From: an uncultured Sutterella sp. | GTDB lineage: Bacteria; Pseudomonadota; Gammaproteobacteria; Burkholderiales; Burkholderiaceae_F | Length of the DNA: 64,000 nt | Assembly (NCBI GenBank): GCA_937943605.1 | Contig: CALEAW010000084.1 | Coordinates: forward strand, 32,122-96,121 | Direction: 5' to 3' | Shown: positions 16,596 to 26,144 of the stretch, piece after piece | Position numbering within the stretch: the first letter of the stretch is position 1 | How the letters are laid out: the number at the start of each line of letters is the position of its first letter | Notes under the pieces: generated by a model | Database searches by the model: none | What the model was told of the DNA's origin: nothing | The model's input: the letters and a program-made list of their open reading frames with translations, nothing else | Program-made: the position numbers and the translations under genes

Positions 16596-17912
16596 TTGAA
16601 GAACGCGTCCTTCAAGATTGCCGCTGGTGCTATGCTCGTGGCCTCCGTTTTTGCCTCTCAGGCTTATGCTGCTGGCTTCCAGCTTTCCGAACAGTCTTCC
16701 ATTCAGATGGGCCGTGCTATGGCTGGTGCTGGTGTGATGGGTGATGACCTTTCCGCCGTCCACTACAACCCCGCTGGCATGACACTCCTCGAAGGTACGC
16801 GCATTCAGGCTACGGGTACCTGGGTTGCCGTGAACGCCGAATATAAGGGCGACAAGTCTGGCGCCACCGAAAACGGTCGTAAGAAGGGGCAGTTGATCCC
16901 GGCTGGCTTCATTACGCACCAGTTGAACGATCAAGTTTGGCTTGGTCTCGGTCTCACCGTCCCGTACGGCATGGGTACCGACTTTGACCGTAACTGGGAA
17001 GGTGCTGAACGCGGTAACAAGTCCACGATTCTCACGTTCGACATTAATCCGAACGTTGCTTGGAAGATCAACGAAAAGTTTAGCGTCGGTGGTGGTCTCT
17101 CTCTCCAGTACGCCAAGGCTAAGCTTGGCATGGGTAAGCAAAAGCTTCCTATGCCAGGCAATCATTACGCAATGAACTCGACGGTTGAAGGCGACAGTTG
17201 GGCCTGGGGCTGGAACGTTGGCTTGATGTTCCGTCCGGTCGAAACCGTTCGTCTCGGCGTTGCCTATCGTTCTCACATCGCCCACAATGCCGAAGGCGAA
17301 ACCACTATTGATACGAATAAGTTACTTGCAGGTAACCCAGAAACAGCCGGGATCGCCGGTCAAACCTTTATCTCTGACATGAAGGTTCGTATCAAGACGC
17401 CTGACACGTTGACCTTCTCTGCCGCTTGGGATGCTACGCAGGATTTGACGTTGTCCGCCACGGCTCGTTGGTCTAAGTGGTCTAACTTCGACACCTTGAC
17501 CATTGAAAACAGCGGTTTCCATGGTGGTAACAGCCCTCTGGCCAACGGCGCCATGAGTCAGATGGCAGCCACAAGCCAAGTCCACAACAAGTGGGATGAC
17601 ACCTGGTTCTTCTCTCTCGGTGCTGACTATCGTCTCAATGAACAGTTGACCGTTCGTGGTGGTGTCGCTTACGACCAAGGTCCCGTTGACAATGCCTACC
17701 GTATGGCTGTGATCCCTGACACCGATCGTGTTTGGGTCTCTGGCGGTGCCTCCTACAAGTTCAACAAGAACATGACGTTCGACTTCGGCGCCACGTACAT
17801 CACGGGCGTGGGTGATACGGACCTTTACGACGCCTCTGGCAAGAAGCGTATCGGCGAGTTCAAGTCGCTCGACTCCTACATCGTCTCTGCCCAGATGCAG
17901 TACCTTTTCTAA
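16596..17912 (+). CDS. FadL/TodX-family outer-membrane porin (first copy)
   Basis: Outer-membrane beta-barrel channel for long-chain fatty acids or other hydrophobic compounds; 438 residues. Signal peptide of about 25 residues ends in SQAYA, then the family N-terminus AGFQLSEQS, the plug segment, the HYNPAGM motif, and a C-terminal barrel ending YIVSAQMQYLF with the terminal aromatic needed for BAM insertion. Translation most likely begins at TTG 16596: AGGAG lies seven bases upstream, and the signal peptide starts here. A longer frame from 16518 would put 26 non-signal residues in front. Strong codon bias suggests high expression. It is followed by a terminator and a second, divergent copy. 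Confidence 0.9.
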   Translation: MKNASFKIAAGAMLVASVFASQAYAAGFQLSEQSSIQMGRAMAGAGVMGDDLSAVHYNPAGMTLLEGTRIQATGTWVAVNAEYKGDKSGATENGRKKGQLIPAGFITHQLNDQVWLGLGLTVPYGMGTDFDRNWEGAERGNKSTILTFDINPNVAWKINEKFSVGGGLSLQYAKAKLGMGKQKLPMPGNHYAMNSTVEGDSWAWGWNVGLMFRPVETVRLGVAYRSHIAHNAEGETTIDTNKLLAGNPETAGIAGQTFISDMKVRIKTPDTLTFSAAWDATQDLTLSATARWSKWSNFDTLTIENSGFHGGNSPLANGAMSQMAATSQVHNKWDDTWFFSLGADYRLNEQLTVRGGVAYDQGPVDNAYRMAVIPDTDRVWVSGGASYKFNKNMTFDFGATYITGVGDTDLYDASGKKRIGEFKSLDSYIVSAQMQYLF

Positions 17913-17933
17913 GGTAATCTCTTAGGACGATAA

Positions 17934-17979
17934 AAAGCGTCTCAAACCCTGTCTCCATCGGGGTTTGCGGCGCTTTTTT
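17934..17979 (+). terminator. Intrinsic terminator between the two fadL-like genes
   Basis: AAAGCG...AAACCC pairs with GGGTTT...CGCTTT with a small internal loop, ending in TTTTTT. Confidence 0.72.
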
Positions 17980-18128
17980 GCGTTTATACCCTTCCTCATA
18001 CTGACGGATTACCCCTCTATCTTTTTCCCTAAGCCTTGTGTTAGGGTTGCGCTCCTGTGAAATCGGGAATAACACGAATAAACCCGAAAGCGGCTCTGCC
18101 GCACTCAGTGATCCAACAGGAGAGCATC

Positions 18129-19418
18129 TTGCTTCAGAATTTCATCCGCTCCGCCGCTGCTACTGCGGTCGTTGCAGCTTTCGCTTCCGCCGCTAATGCT
18201 GGCGGTTTTCAGCTTACCGAACAGTCCGCTTTAGCCCTTGGTCGCGCCTACGCTGGTGTTGGCGTTGACGGCTCTGACGTTTCTGGCGTTTACTACAACC
18301 CCGCTACGATGACCCTTCATCCAGGCACGCAGATGCAGTTGGGTGTGGTTGGCGTTGGTCTCAATCTCGACTATGCCGGCGACAATGGTAGCCGTGAAAA
18401 CGGTCGCAAGAAGCCTGAAGTCGTGCCGCACGCTTTTGTCTCTCATCAGTTGACGGACGATGCTTGGGTTGGTTTCGCTTTGACGGTACCATTTGGTCTC
18501 TCGACCGACTACAGCAATAACTGGGATCAGTCTGGCGACGGTACGAGCGCCATGATCAAGGTGATCGACTTCAATCCGAACGTGGCTTACAAGCTCTCTG
18601 ATAAGGTGAGTCTGGGTGCTGGTTTTTCTTTCCAGTACGTCGAAGCCAAGCTTGGCTTTAACTGGACCAATCATCCTCAGTTGGGTATCGGAAAAACTGG
18701 TATGAGCCATCTTAAGGTTGATGGCCATGCTTGGGGTTGGAACGTTGGCATGATGTGGACACCGGTTGAAACGGTTCGCATTGGTGTTTCCTACCGTTCG
18801 AAGGTGGAACACACTGTTGACGGTACGTTGAAGACCGAAAAGAATATCTTGATTCCGATGGTTCCTAATCCTAGCCAACCTAGCGACTTCACAGCACTTC
18901 CCACTTCCATGAACGCTTCCGTCACCATGGACGCTCCGGCTTGGGCCATGCTCTCTGCCGCTTGGGATGTTAATGATTGGTTGAGCCTTTATGGCACCTT
19001 CCGTTGGGCTGACTGGTCTAGCTTCCAGAGTTTGACGATTGACACCCCTTATAGACCACTTGAAAGCAAGAAGAACTGGAAGGACACCTACCTCATGACC
19101 TTGGGTTACGACGCCAAGATGAGCGACTTCTGGACGTTGCGCGGTGGTATCGGTTACGAAACCTCCACGATTTCTGATCCGACGCTTCGTACGGGTACGA
19201 TTCCTGACGCTGACCGCTACTGGTTAGCCATCGGTTCTTCTTTCCACTGGACGAAGAACTTCCAAACGGACGTCGCTTTTGCCCACTTGCGTGGCGTACA
19301 CGAACGTAGCGTCTATAACCACAACCGCACGGCTAATGGCGTGACAACTGAACACGCTGGTAAGTTCCGTAAGCTCGACGCCTACCTCCTTGGCGTTCAG
19401 GCGCAGTACCGCTTCTAA
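18129..19418 (+). CDS. FadL/TodX-family outer-membrane porin (second copy)
   Basis: 429 residues, a paralogue of the preceding porin. Signal peptide ends SAANA, mature start GGFQLTEQSA, plug motif YYNPATM, and final strand YLLGVQAQYRF. As in the first copy the best start is TTG (18129), preceded by AGGAG with six-base spacing; the upstream frame to 18057 has no signal character. Both copies keep the FQL-EQS and YNPA motifs but differ in loop regions, so they may serve different hydrophobic substrates. They are separated by a terminator, so each is probably a single-gene unit. Confidence 0.9.
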   Translation: MLQNFIRSAAATAVVAAFASAANAGGFQLTEQSALALGRAYAGVGVDGSDVSGVYYNPATMTLHPGTQMQLGVVGVGLNLDYAGDNGSRENGRKKPEVVPHAFVSHQLTDDAWVGFALTVPFGLSTDYSNNWDQSGDGTSAMIKVIDFNPNVAYKLSDKVSLGAGFSFQYVEAKLGFNWTNHPQLGIGKTGMSHLKVDGHAWGWNVGMMWTPVETVRIGVSYRSKVEHTVDGTLKTEKNILIPMVPNPSQPSDFTALPTSMNASVTMDAPAWAMLSAAWDVNDWLSLYGTFRWADWSSFQSLTIDTPYRPLESKKNWKDTYLMTLGYDAKMSDFWTLRGGIGYETSTISDPTLRTGTIPDADRYWLAIGSSFHWTKNFQTDVAFAHLRGVHERSVYNHNRTANGVTTEHAGKFRKLDAYLLGVQAQYRF

Positions 19419-19451
19419 TCGATCCGTTTAGAAAAAGTCTACTCTAGCAAG

Positions 19452-19486
19452 ACCTCGACAAATCTTAGGTTTGTCGGGGTTTTGTG
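19452..19486 (+). terminator. Intrinsic terminator after the second fadL-like gene
   Basis: ACCTCGACAAA (19452-19462) pairs with TTTGTCGGGGT (19470-19480), with one G-U, then TTTGTGTTTTT. Confidence 0.8.
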
Positions 19487-19495
19487 TTTTTGGCA

Positions 19496-19924
19496 TTAGT
19501 CGTCAAAGACAAAACGCACAATCAAGTCACCTAACGACGCGCCTTTAGGTAATACATCACGCGCCAAGTGATCGGGCTCAGTGATGGCTGAGAGTCCAAC
19601 GCTACGACAAAGCGTAGCGGTATAAAGCGCCAAACCTATTTCCATATTGGGACGCAAATTGAAGTGGTCAAGCAAAATGGTGAGAAGCGCAGCGTCTTCT
19701 TCCCACAGTGTTTGAGGTGCTGGTTGAAGCTCTGAAAATAAGCAAACGGTAGCGCGCTCTTTTTGGATCAGACATTCGGCTGGCGTCGGACATGTCGTAT
19801 CGGCATAGCGTGAAGCCAAAGAAGCCACTTCCCCTTCTGTCACAAGAAGCGGATCCACTGGCGTGCAGCGAACGAGTTCCTTGAGTCTCGTGGCGTAACG
19901 TCTGCATCGATAGTCTCTCAGCAT
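19496..19924 (-). CDS. Hypothetical protein
   Basis: 142 residues that I do not recognise. The start at 19924 (MLRDYRCRR) is supported by AAAGGAGG five to six bases upstream, a very strong ribosome binding site; an in-frame codon 12 residues earlier lacks one. The protein is soluble, basic at the N-terminus and acidic/hydrophobic later, with five cysteines spread along it (no clear metal-binding spacing). A helical middle (LLTILLDHFNLRPNMEIGL) is predicted by eye. It sits alone between a fadL-like gene and mfd, both on the other strand. The good ribosome binding site argues that it is real. Confidence 0.6.
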   Translation of the reverse strand: MLRDYRCRRYATRLKELVRCTPVDPLLVTEGEVASLASRYADTTCPTPAECLIQKERATVCLFSELQPAPQTLWEEDAALLTILLDHFNLRPNMEIGLALYTATLCRSVGLSAITEPDHLARDVLPKGASLGDLIVRFVFDD

Positions 19925-20163
19925 AGCAGCCTCCTTTGGCGCCGCAACAGTACGGCTCAAAGTTAATCCTACGTGATCTGCTGTGATTTTTACGTCTTCT
20001 GTACGTAAATCTGCGATGGTTTACTACAAAAACCTTTATCTAAGTCATGAACTCCTCGGAGAGTGCCATCGATTCACTTGAGACAAGGTATCCTTAAAGA
20101 TCGGTCTTCGCCCAGAATGTGCTATCGTGCATTCGACCTATGCTTTTTGCGGAGTTGAGTGGA

Positions 20164-23100
20164 ATGAAACCGAGTGCTGTGCCTGCACTGATTAAAGAAA
20201 ATCTCTTTCGATTTGGCCCAGGTGACAAGTTTGTTTTACCGATTGGCCTATTGACGTCTGATGCGCTTGCGCTTTCTCAATTAGCCCAAACCTGTCGCGA
20301 CAAAGGTGAACGCCTGCTTGTGATTTGTGCTGATCCTTTGGATGCCGTTCGCCTCACACAAGAACTTCCCTGGTTTAATCCGCAATTAGGTGTGAGACAC
20401 CTCCCCGACTGGGAAACGCTCCCGTATGACGTTCTGTCACCTCAAGAAGACATCGTCTCCGATCGCCTTGAAACGCTCTACCGCATGACCTCAGGCACGG
20501 GGCAGATGGATGTGGTGATTGCATCCGCCGTAACAGCTGCCCAGCGTATGGCCCCCGTCGCTTATATCGGCGCTAATACGTTCTTCTTTAAGACGGGCGA
20601 CACATTGTCGCTTGAAACACTCAAAGCCAACCTGGTGACGGCTGGTTACGCCCATGTCAAGCAAGTCTTGGCAGCAGGCGAATTTGCGGTTCGTGGCGGC
20701 ATCATTGACGTCTTCCCAATGGGGTCAGATAGACCATTCAGACTGGATATGTTCGATAACGAGATCGAATCTATCCGTTGGTTTGACGTTGAAACGCAGC
20801 GCTCAATGGAGACAGTCAAAGACATTCGTTTGCTACCCGGTCATGAATTCCCCGTGACCCCAGAAGCAGTGACGGGTTTTAGACTGCGTTGGCGTACGCG
20901 CTTTTCGGGTGACCCTAGTAAGAGCCTTGTCTATCGAGATTTAGGCAATAGTGTGTTGCCACCAGGGATTGAATACTATCTCCCCCTCTTCTTTGAAGAA
21001 ACGGCGACCCTTGCCGACTATCTTGCTGAAGGCACCAAGGTGGTGTTGATTGGTGACGTCCGTCAGGCGCTTGAAACCTTCATGAAGGACACCACGTCGC
21101 GCTCTCGTATGCTTGAGGCCGACAAGGATCGCCCGGCCATGCGTCCAGACGAACTCTGGTTGACGCCTGATGGCTTTTTTACGAGCCTTCAAAAGTTTGC
21201 ACGCTTTAATTTTAAGCGTGAAGGTAACCCTGACGAAGCAAAACTTCTTCAAGGGGTGGGCGTTGATCGTAAGAGCCAAAACCCGATTGCTAAACTCCTT
21301 GACTTCACCTCAACAGCCAAAACGCGTGGCATGCGTACCTTGATTGCGGCCACCTCGGTGGGTCGTATGGGGACGATGGGTGAACTCTTTAGAGCGTCGG
21401 GCTTAACGTTCACGGAGTTTGATTCTTGGGACGATTTTTTAGCGAGTAACGACCCCGTAGGTTTGGTTGCCGCGCCTTTATACCAAGGGAGTGTTCTCAC
21501 CGACCCGAAGGTAGCGGTCCTTACTGAAACTGAACTCTATGCCGCTAGCCCCACGCGTTCACGCCTACGTCGTCAGCGTGTGAGCACCAATATCGAAATG
21601 ATCGTGCGTGACGTCTCCGAATTAAAGGTCGGTGATGCGGTCGTGCACCTTGAGCACGGAATTGGTCGCTATCAAGGGTTAGTCCACATGGATACGCCTG
21701 AAGGCGAAGCTGAGTTCTTACGCTTAGACTACAAAAATGACGCCAAGCTTTTTGTTCCTATTGCCAACTTGCACCTCATTTCGCGTTATTCGGGTGCCGA
21801 TCCAGAAAACGCGCCATTACACACCTTAGGTCGTGGCGACTGGGAAAAAGCTCGTAAGAAGGCCGCTCAACAAGTTCGAGATACGGCTGCTGAACTCTTA
21901 CACCTCTACGCTCTTCGTGAAACGCGTCAAGGCTTTGTCTTCCCGATTGACATCAGTGACTATGAAGCGTTCTGTGAAGGCTTTGCCTTTGAAGAAACGC
22001 CTGACCAAGCTGCTGCCATTGGCGCTGTGCTCAAAGACATGACGAGCGGCAAATCCATGGACCGTTTGGTTTGTGGGGACGTGGGCTTTGGTAAAACTGA
22101 AGTCGCATTGCGTGCGGCCTTTGTAGCTGTATCTGCTGGCAAACAAGTCGCTGTGCTGTGCCCAACGACGTTGCTTGCAGAACAACACGCGCAAACCTTT
22201 AAAGACCGCTTTGCGCCGTGGCCTGTGCAGGTCGCAGAACTCTCTCGCTTTAGAACCGGTCGCGAAACCACCAAGGCCATTGCCGGCATTGAAGACGGCA
22301 CTGTTGACATTGTCATTGGGACGCATAAATTGCTCACGGGTAAGGTGAACTTCAAGCGCCTAGGTCTAGTCATCATTGACGAAGAACATCGCTTTGGTGT
22401 GCGCCAAAAAGAAGCCCTTCGCAAGTTGCGTGCCGAGGTCGACGTGTTGACACTCACTGCGACACCGATTCCGCGTACGCTCTCGATGAGTCTTGAAGGG
22501 ATTCGCGATTTCTCTGTAATTGCAACCGCCCCAGAACGTCGTCTCTCGGTCAAGACCTTCGTGCACGCTGAGGAATCAGGCTTGATTCGTGAAGCCGTCA
22601 TTCGTGAATTAAAGCGTGGCGGTCAGGTCTACTTCTTACATAACGAAGTCGAAACGATCGAAAATCGACGTGAACAATTGGCGACATTGATTCCGGAAGC
22701 CCGCATTGCTGTGGCGCATGGTCAGATGAGCGAACGTGAGCTCGAACACATCATGCGTGAGTTCTATCAGCAACGATACAACTTGCTTCTTTGCACAACG
22801 ATTATCGAAACCGGGATTGACGTACCGACCGCCAACACGATCATCATGCAGCGTGCCGACAAGTTAGGATTGGCGCAGTTACACCAATTACGCGGTCGTG
22901 TGGGTCGAAGTCACCATCAGGCCTATGCGTATTTGTTGACGCCACCTTCGGGTGCCACAACCAAACAAGCCAAGCAACGTCTTGAAGCCATTCAGTCGCT
23001 TGAAGAATTGGGTAGCGGCTTCTACCTCGCCATGCATGACTTAGAAATTCGTGGCGCAGGTGAAGTCTTGGGTGAGCATCAGTCTGGCGAAATTGCCGAA

Positions 23101-23628
23101 GTGGGCTTTGACCTTTATAGCCGCATGCTTGCCAATGCCGTAAAGAGCCTTAAGCGTGGTGAAACTCCCGACTTCGATGGTCCCTTGGTGGCGACCACTG
23201 AAATCTCGTTACATGCGCCTGCACTACTCCCGAGCGACTATGTCTCTGACGTCTCTCAGCGCCTTGGGTTCTATAAAGAACTCTCGTCAGCCACCTCTGT
23301 CGACGACATCATTCACACGACTGAGTCGCTCGCAGACCGCTATGGCAAACTGCCTGACGCAGCACTACGTCTAACGCAAATCCATCGTTTGCGTTTACGT
23401 TGTGAGGCCTTAGGCATTCGAAAGATTGACTGCGCAGATACGGCGACAGTGATGACTTTTACGGCCAATCCCAACATTGAACCCATGGCCTTGATTCGTC
23501 TCTTGCAATCTCGCAAGGACGCGCGCATGCTCGGTCCCGACAAACTGCGTATCGACGCGGGTGGCGCTACACCTGAACATCGCTTAACGTTGGTACAAAC
23601 AGTGATTTCTGCGCTTGAGCAAAAATAG
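20164..23628 (+). CDS. mfd: Transcription-repair coupling factor
   Basis: ATP-dependent translocase that releases RNA polymerase stalled at DNA damage and recruits UvrA. About 1154 residues (E. coli 1148). Order: UvrB-like N-terminal domains (LPDWETLPYDVLSP, GEFAVRGGIIDVFP), an RNA-polymerase-interaction domain around VGDAVVHLEHGIGRYQGL, then a RecG-like motor with Walker A GFGKT (641-645), DEEH (739-742), TATPIPRTL and the TRG region, and a C-terminal regulatory domain. ATG 20164 was preferred because GGAG lies nine bases upstream; in-frame ATGs at 20140 and 20119 add only a few residues. Confidence 0.96.
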   Translation: MKPSAVPALIKENLFRFGPGDKFVLPIGLLTSDALALSQLAQTCRDKGERLLVICADPLDAVRLTQELPWFNPQLGVRHLPDWETLPYDVLSPQEDIVSDRLETLYRMTSGTGQMDVVIASAVTAAQRMAPVAYIGANTFFFKTGDTLSLETLKANLVTAGYAHVKQVLAAGEFAVRGGIIDVFPMGSDRPFRLDMFDNEIESIRWFDVETQRSMETVKDIRLLPGHEFPVTPEAVTGFRLRWRTRFSGDPSKSLVYRDLGNSVLPPGIEYYLPLFFEETATLADYLAEGTKVVLIGDVRQALETFMKDTTSRSRMLEADKDRPAMRPDELWLTPDGFFTSLQKFARFNFKREGNPDEAKLLQGVGVDRKSQNPIAKLLDFTSTAKTRGMRTLIAATSVGRMGTMGELFRASGLTFTEFDSWDDFLASNDPVGLVAAPLYQGSVLTDPKVAVLTETELYAASPTRSRLRRQRVSTNIEMIVRDVSELKVGDAVVHLEHGIGRYQGLVHMDTPEGEAEFLRLDYKNDAKLFVPIANLHLISRYSGADPENAPLHTLGRGDWEKARKKAAQQVRDTAAELLHLYALRETRQGFVFPIDISDYEAFCEGFAFEETPDQAAAIGAVLKDMTSGKSMDRLVCGDVGFGKTEVALRAAFVAVSAGKQVAVLCPTTLLAEQHAQTFKDRFAPWPVQVAELSRFRTGRETTKAIAGIEDGTVDIVIGTHKLLTGKVNFKRLGLVIIDEEHRFGVRQKEALRKLRAEVDVLTLTATPIPRTLSMSLEGIRDFSVIATAPERRLSVKTFVHAEESGLIREAVIRELKRGGQVYFLHNEVETIENRREQLATLIPEARIAVAHGQMSERELEHIMREFYQQRYNLLLCTTIIETGIDVPTANTIIMQRADKLGLAQLHQLRGRVGRSHHQAYAYLLTPPSGATTKQAKQRLEAIQSLEELGSGFYLAMHDLEIRGAGEVLGEHQSGEIAEVGFDLYSRMLANAVKSLKRGETPDFDGPLVATTEISLHAPALLPSDYVSDVSQRLGFYKELSSATSVDDIIHTTESLADRYGKLPDAALRLTQIHRLRLRCEALGIRKIDCADTATVMTFTANPNIEPMALIRLLQSRKDARMLGPDKLRIDAGGATPEHRLTLVQTVISALEQK

Positions 23629-23647
23629 TCTGAGGTCACATCAGCAC

Positions 23648-23700
23648 AAAGCCCAAAAAGGCGACGATTCTTCGTGAATGGTCGCCTTTGGCTTTCTGTC
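23648..23700 (+). terminator. Intrinsic terminator after mfd
   Basis: AAAGCC...AAAGGCGACGATTC pairs with GAATGGTCGCCTTT...GGCTTT with one mismatch, ending at a short T-containing tail. Confidence 0.72.
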
Positions 23701-23833
23701 ACACCTTCTTTTGATCGGCCTGCACACCCACAAACTAGCGATAACCCTCAAAACCGATCGCGTTCAACTAAAACTAAGATTCGCACGGCATACTTTCTAG
23801 ACACAGAAAAAAACGCCTTTCATAGGAAGAGCT

Positions 23834-25498
23834 ATGCAGAATGAAAACACCACGGCGACCGCCCCAATGACGGCCGACTCCCTCAAAGCTGCTTATGACG
23901 CATTACCTCACCAGCTTCGACCCTTCTATGCCTATCTTCATACGGCAACGACGGCCCTTTTGAACGCCATTTATCGTGGTGACGCCGCTCAGGCCATTCG
24001 CGCCATGGCTGCTGACGGTCAGCATAGCCGTGAGCTCTCTGATTCGATCATGTTGGCTGAATCCTTTGCGGCGCAATTAGCTGAAGACGCCGCTGAATTT
24101 GATCGTCCGGGATTGACTGACGAAGGGCTTCAGGCCTTAATTCAAGCCTTTGTGGACCACTGTAACGCTGCCCCAGGTCAAAGTCCTTTGACGGTGGCTT
24201 TGGATGCGCTCTTTGGTGGCTTGATGTCAAATGATGACTTCACAAACCATCCGTCACCAGACGAAGCCGTGGCCTCGGTCTTGATTCATCACCCGGCCAA
24301 GGCACATATCACGCAAGCCTTTAATGACCTCAATGCGTTGCTCGATCGTCTTTTTGACTACGACCCAACAGCCAGCGACTTCCCAGGTAGCTTGATTGAA
24401 CTCCCAGATGAGGCGGCTGACACGCGTAGCATTACGCAAGCCGCACAGCGCCTTTCTGCTCAGACGCGCGGGTTTTATGCTTGGATTCATAACACCGTCT
24501 TCACGTTAGCGGACGGCTTCGTGGGTGGTGATGCCGAAGAACTTCAGCGCCGACTCTTAGACGCTGGGCTCGAACCCTTGTTTGTGCGCGCGATCCTTGA
24601 CCAGATGACCGCATCCGTCACAGTGCGTGAAGTCTTACTAGTTGACGAAGAAGCTTTTGAGCCCTTTAGCTATAGCCTTTCCAACCTTGAAACGACCTTG
24701 ACGCGTTTACGCGAAAGCTTTGCACAGTCAGTCGACATGCATCCCTTAGATCGCACGATCCGCCTACTCGTTGCCGCCTTGGCGGGCGTAACGGGATGCC
24801 GTCCAGAAGACCTTGATAGCACGTTGGATGCGCCACTCAAAACCATTGGCGACAAAGAAGCTGCTTCTTTCGGGTTAGCCGTCACGTTTGCAGCTGAAAT
24901 GGCGGGCGTTGAGTTGGTTAAAACGATGAATAGCGCCTCCACGCTTTGGGACAACTTCTCGACGGCCTGTACGCGTGCTGAACAATGCCGTCTCTGTGGC
25001 ACCCTCACCTTTGCTTTGCGTCCTGCCATGACCTTCTTGACGCACAAGGATCTCTTACTGCCGATCCTGGCCGAAGCGCAGATGAAGCCTGAAGAATTTG
25101 AAGAAATTTTGGGTTCTTTGGATCACCTCAGCGACTTCTTGTTGAGCTTCCAGCCAAACTGGGCTGACCAAGAAATGATCAATAAGCTCGTTAACGAAGC
25201 GGGTGGCACGCAAGAAGAAGCCCTCAAGAAGGCAGTGAGCTTCCAAGAATTGTTGTTAGAAACGCTTTCGCATATGGATCCGCATAACCGCGAACTCCTA
25301 TCCAACGACATCTTGCACTTGGCCTTCCTCTTGGGTGGCATGCACTCCTTGCCGCCCGAAACGACGGCATCGATTTATCGTGAAGCCTATCCGGATCTAC
25401 CGAATGCTCCGGTTTGCGGCTTCCTCTCTTGCGAAGTGCTCTTTGCTGCCCAAGCCTTGGCCGAAAGCCAAGCTGGTCTTCAGAGTGCACAGGCCTAA
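23834..25498 (+). CDS. Unknown alpha-helical protein with internal duplication
   Basis: 554 residues, acidic, soluble, no signal peptide or membrane helix. I do not recognise it. It contains two related halves: residues about 24-131 (LPHQLRPFYAYLHTAT...) and about 207-318 (LSAQTRGFYAWIHNTV...). Shared features are R-x-FYA-[YW]-[LI]-H, a following G-D-A segment, and a later LTxALxALxxG helix. The C-terminal third (about 370-554) is another helical region with scattered cysteines (CRLCG). Start ATG 23834 has GGAAGAG just upstream. The stop is three bases before the ATG of a secreted nuclease-like gene, so the two are surely co-transcribed; the link between them is unknown. Confidence 0.8.
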   Translation: MQNENTTATAPMTADSLKAAYDALPHQLRPFYAYLHTATTALLNAIYRGDAAQAIRAMAADGQHSRELSDSIMLAESFAAQLAEDAAEFDRPGLTDEGLQALIQAFVDHCNAAPGQSPLTVALDALFGGLMSNDDFTNHPSPDEAVASVLIHHPAKAHITQAFNDLNALLDRLFDYDPTASDFPGSLIELPDEAADTRSITQAAQRLSAQTRGFYAWIHNTVFTLADGFVGGDAEELQRRLLDAGLEPLFVRAILDQMTASVTVREVLLVDEEAFEPFSYSLSNLETTLTRLRESFAQSVDMHPLDRTIRLLVAALAGVTGCRPEDLDSTLDAPLKTIGDKEAASFGLAVTFAAEMAGVELVKTMNSASTLWDNFSTACTRAEQCRLCGTLTFALRPAMTFLTHKDLLLPILAEAQMKPEEFEEILGSLDHLSDFLLSFQPNWADQEMINKLVNEAGGTQEEALKKAVSFQELLLETLSHMDPHNRELLSNDILHLAFLLGGMHSLPPETTASIYREAYPDLPNAPVCGFLSCEVLFAAQALAESQAGLQSAQA

Positions 25499-25501
25499 AC
25501 G

Positions 25502-26068
25502 ATGAGCAAGTCGTGGACAATCGGACTCATGGCGCTGACTTTGGCGAGCGTGATGAGTCCTGTGACCCATGCCACCGAGGTGCGAAATATCACCTCGGCC
25601 GAGGTCTATTTTTCACCTGAAGCAAGCGGGCAGAAAGTGCTGTGTGGGCTCATTGACGGCGCCCAATCGCTCGTTCGCGTTGCGGCCTTTCACTTTGCTG
25701 AGACGCCGATCCTTGACGCTCTGATTCGTGCGCATCAGCGTGGTATTAAGGTCGAAGTGTTGCTTGACAAAGAACACATCGAATATCGACCAAAGAAAGC
25801 GGCACCAGGCACAACGCCAGAGCCCAGCCCTGTGTTAACGCGTTTAATGAAGGCAGGGATCGCGGCCTACGTCGACACCACACACCACACCATGCACAAT
25901 AAGTTCATGGTCGTTGACGGCAAGATCGTCACGACAGGAAGCTACAACTTCAACAAGAAGGCTGAAAGCAAAAACGCTGAAAACCTTTTGGTTCTTCATT
26001 CTGTTGAACTCGCCAAAGCCTACGACAACAATTGGCTACACCATCAATCGCATAGCCAACGCTACTGA
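25502..26068 (+). CDS. Secreted phospholipase D-superfamily protein, Nuc-type endonuclease
   Basis: 188 residues with a Sec signal peptide (about 1-24, ending VTHAT). A single HKD motif: H132, K134, D139 in HNKFMVVDG, followed by GSYNF (S147, N149) and the distal E of SKNAENLL. Single-HKD proteins of this length (Salmonella Nuc) dimerise to form one active site and cut DNA non-specifically in the periplasm. A phospholipid substrate is possible but less likely for this size. All catalytic residues are present. It begins three bases after the preceding gene and is followed by a terminator. Confidence 0.85.
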   Translation: MSKSWTIGLMALTLASVMSPVTHATEVRNITSAEVYFSPEASGQKVLCGLIDGAQSLVRVAAFHFAETPILDALIRAHQRGIKVEVLLDKEHIEYRPKKAAPGTTPEPSPVLTRLMKAGIAAYVDTTHHTMHNKFMVVDGKIVTTGSYNFNKKAESKNAENLLVLHSVELAKAYDNNWLHHQSHSQRY

Positions 26069-26082
26069 TGGCGCATAAAAAG

Positions 26083-26122
26083 AGAGCACCGACATCCCTT
26101 GCGATTCGGTGCTCTTACGTTT
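26083..26122. terminator. Terminator between the nuclease-like gene and yceD
   Basis: A ten-base stem AGAGCACCGA / TCGGTGCTCT (26083-26092, 26106-26115), followed by TACGTTTTG. Convergent genes flank it. Confidence 0.7.
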
Positions 26123-26144
26123 TGTGCTAGGCAAAGCGCTTTGA

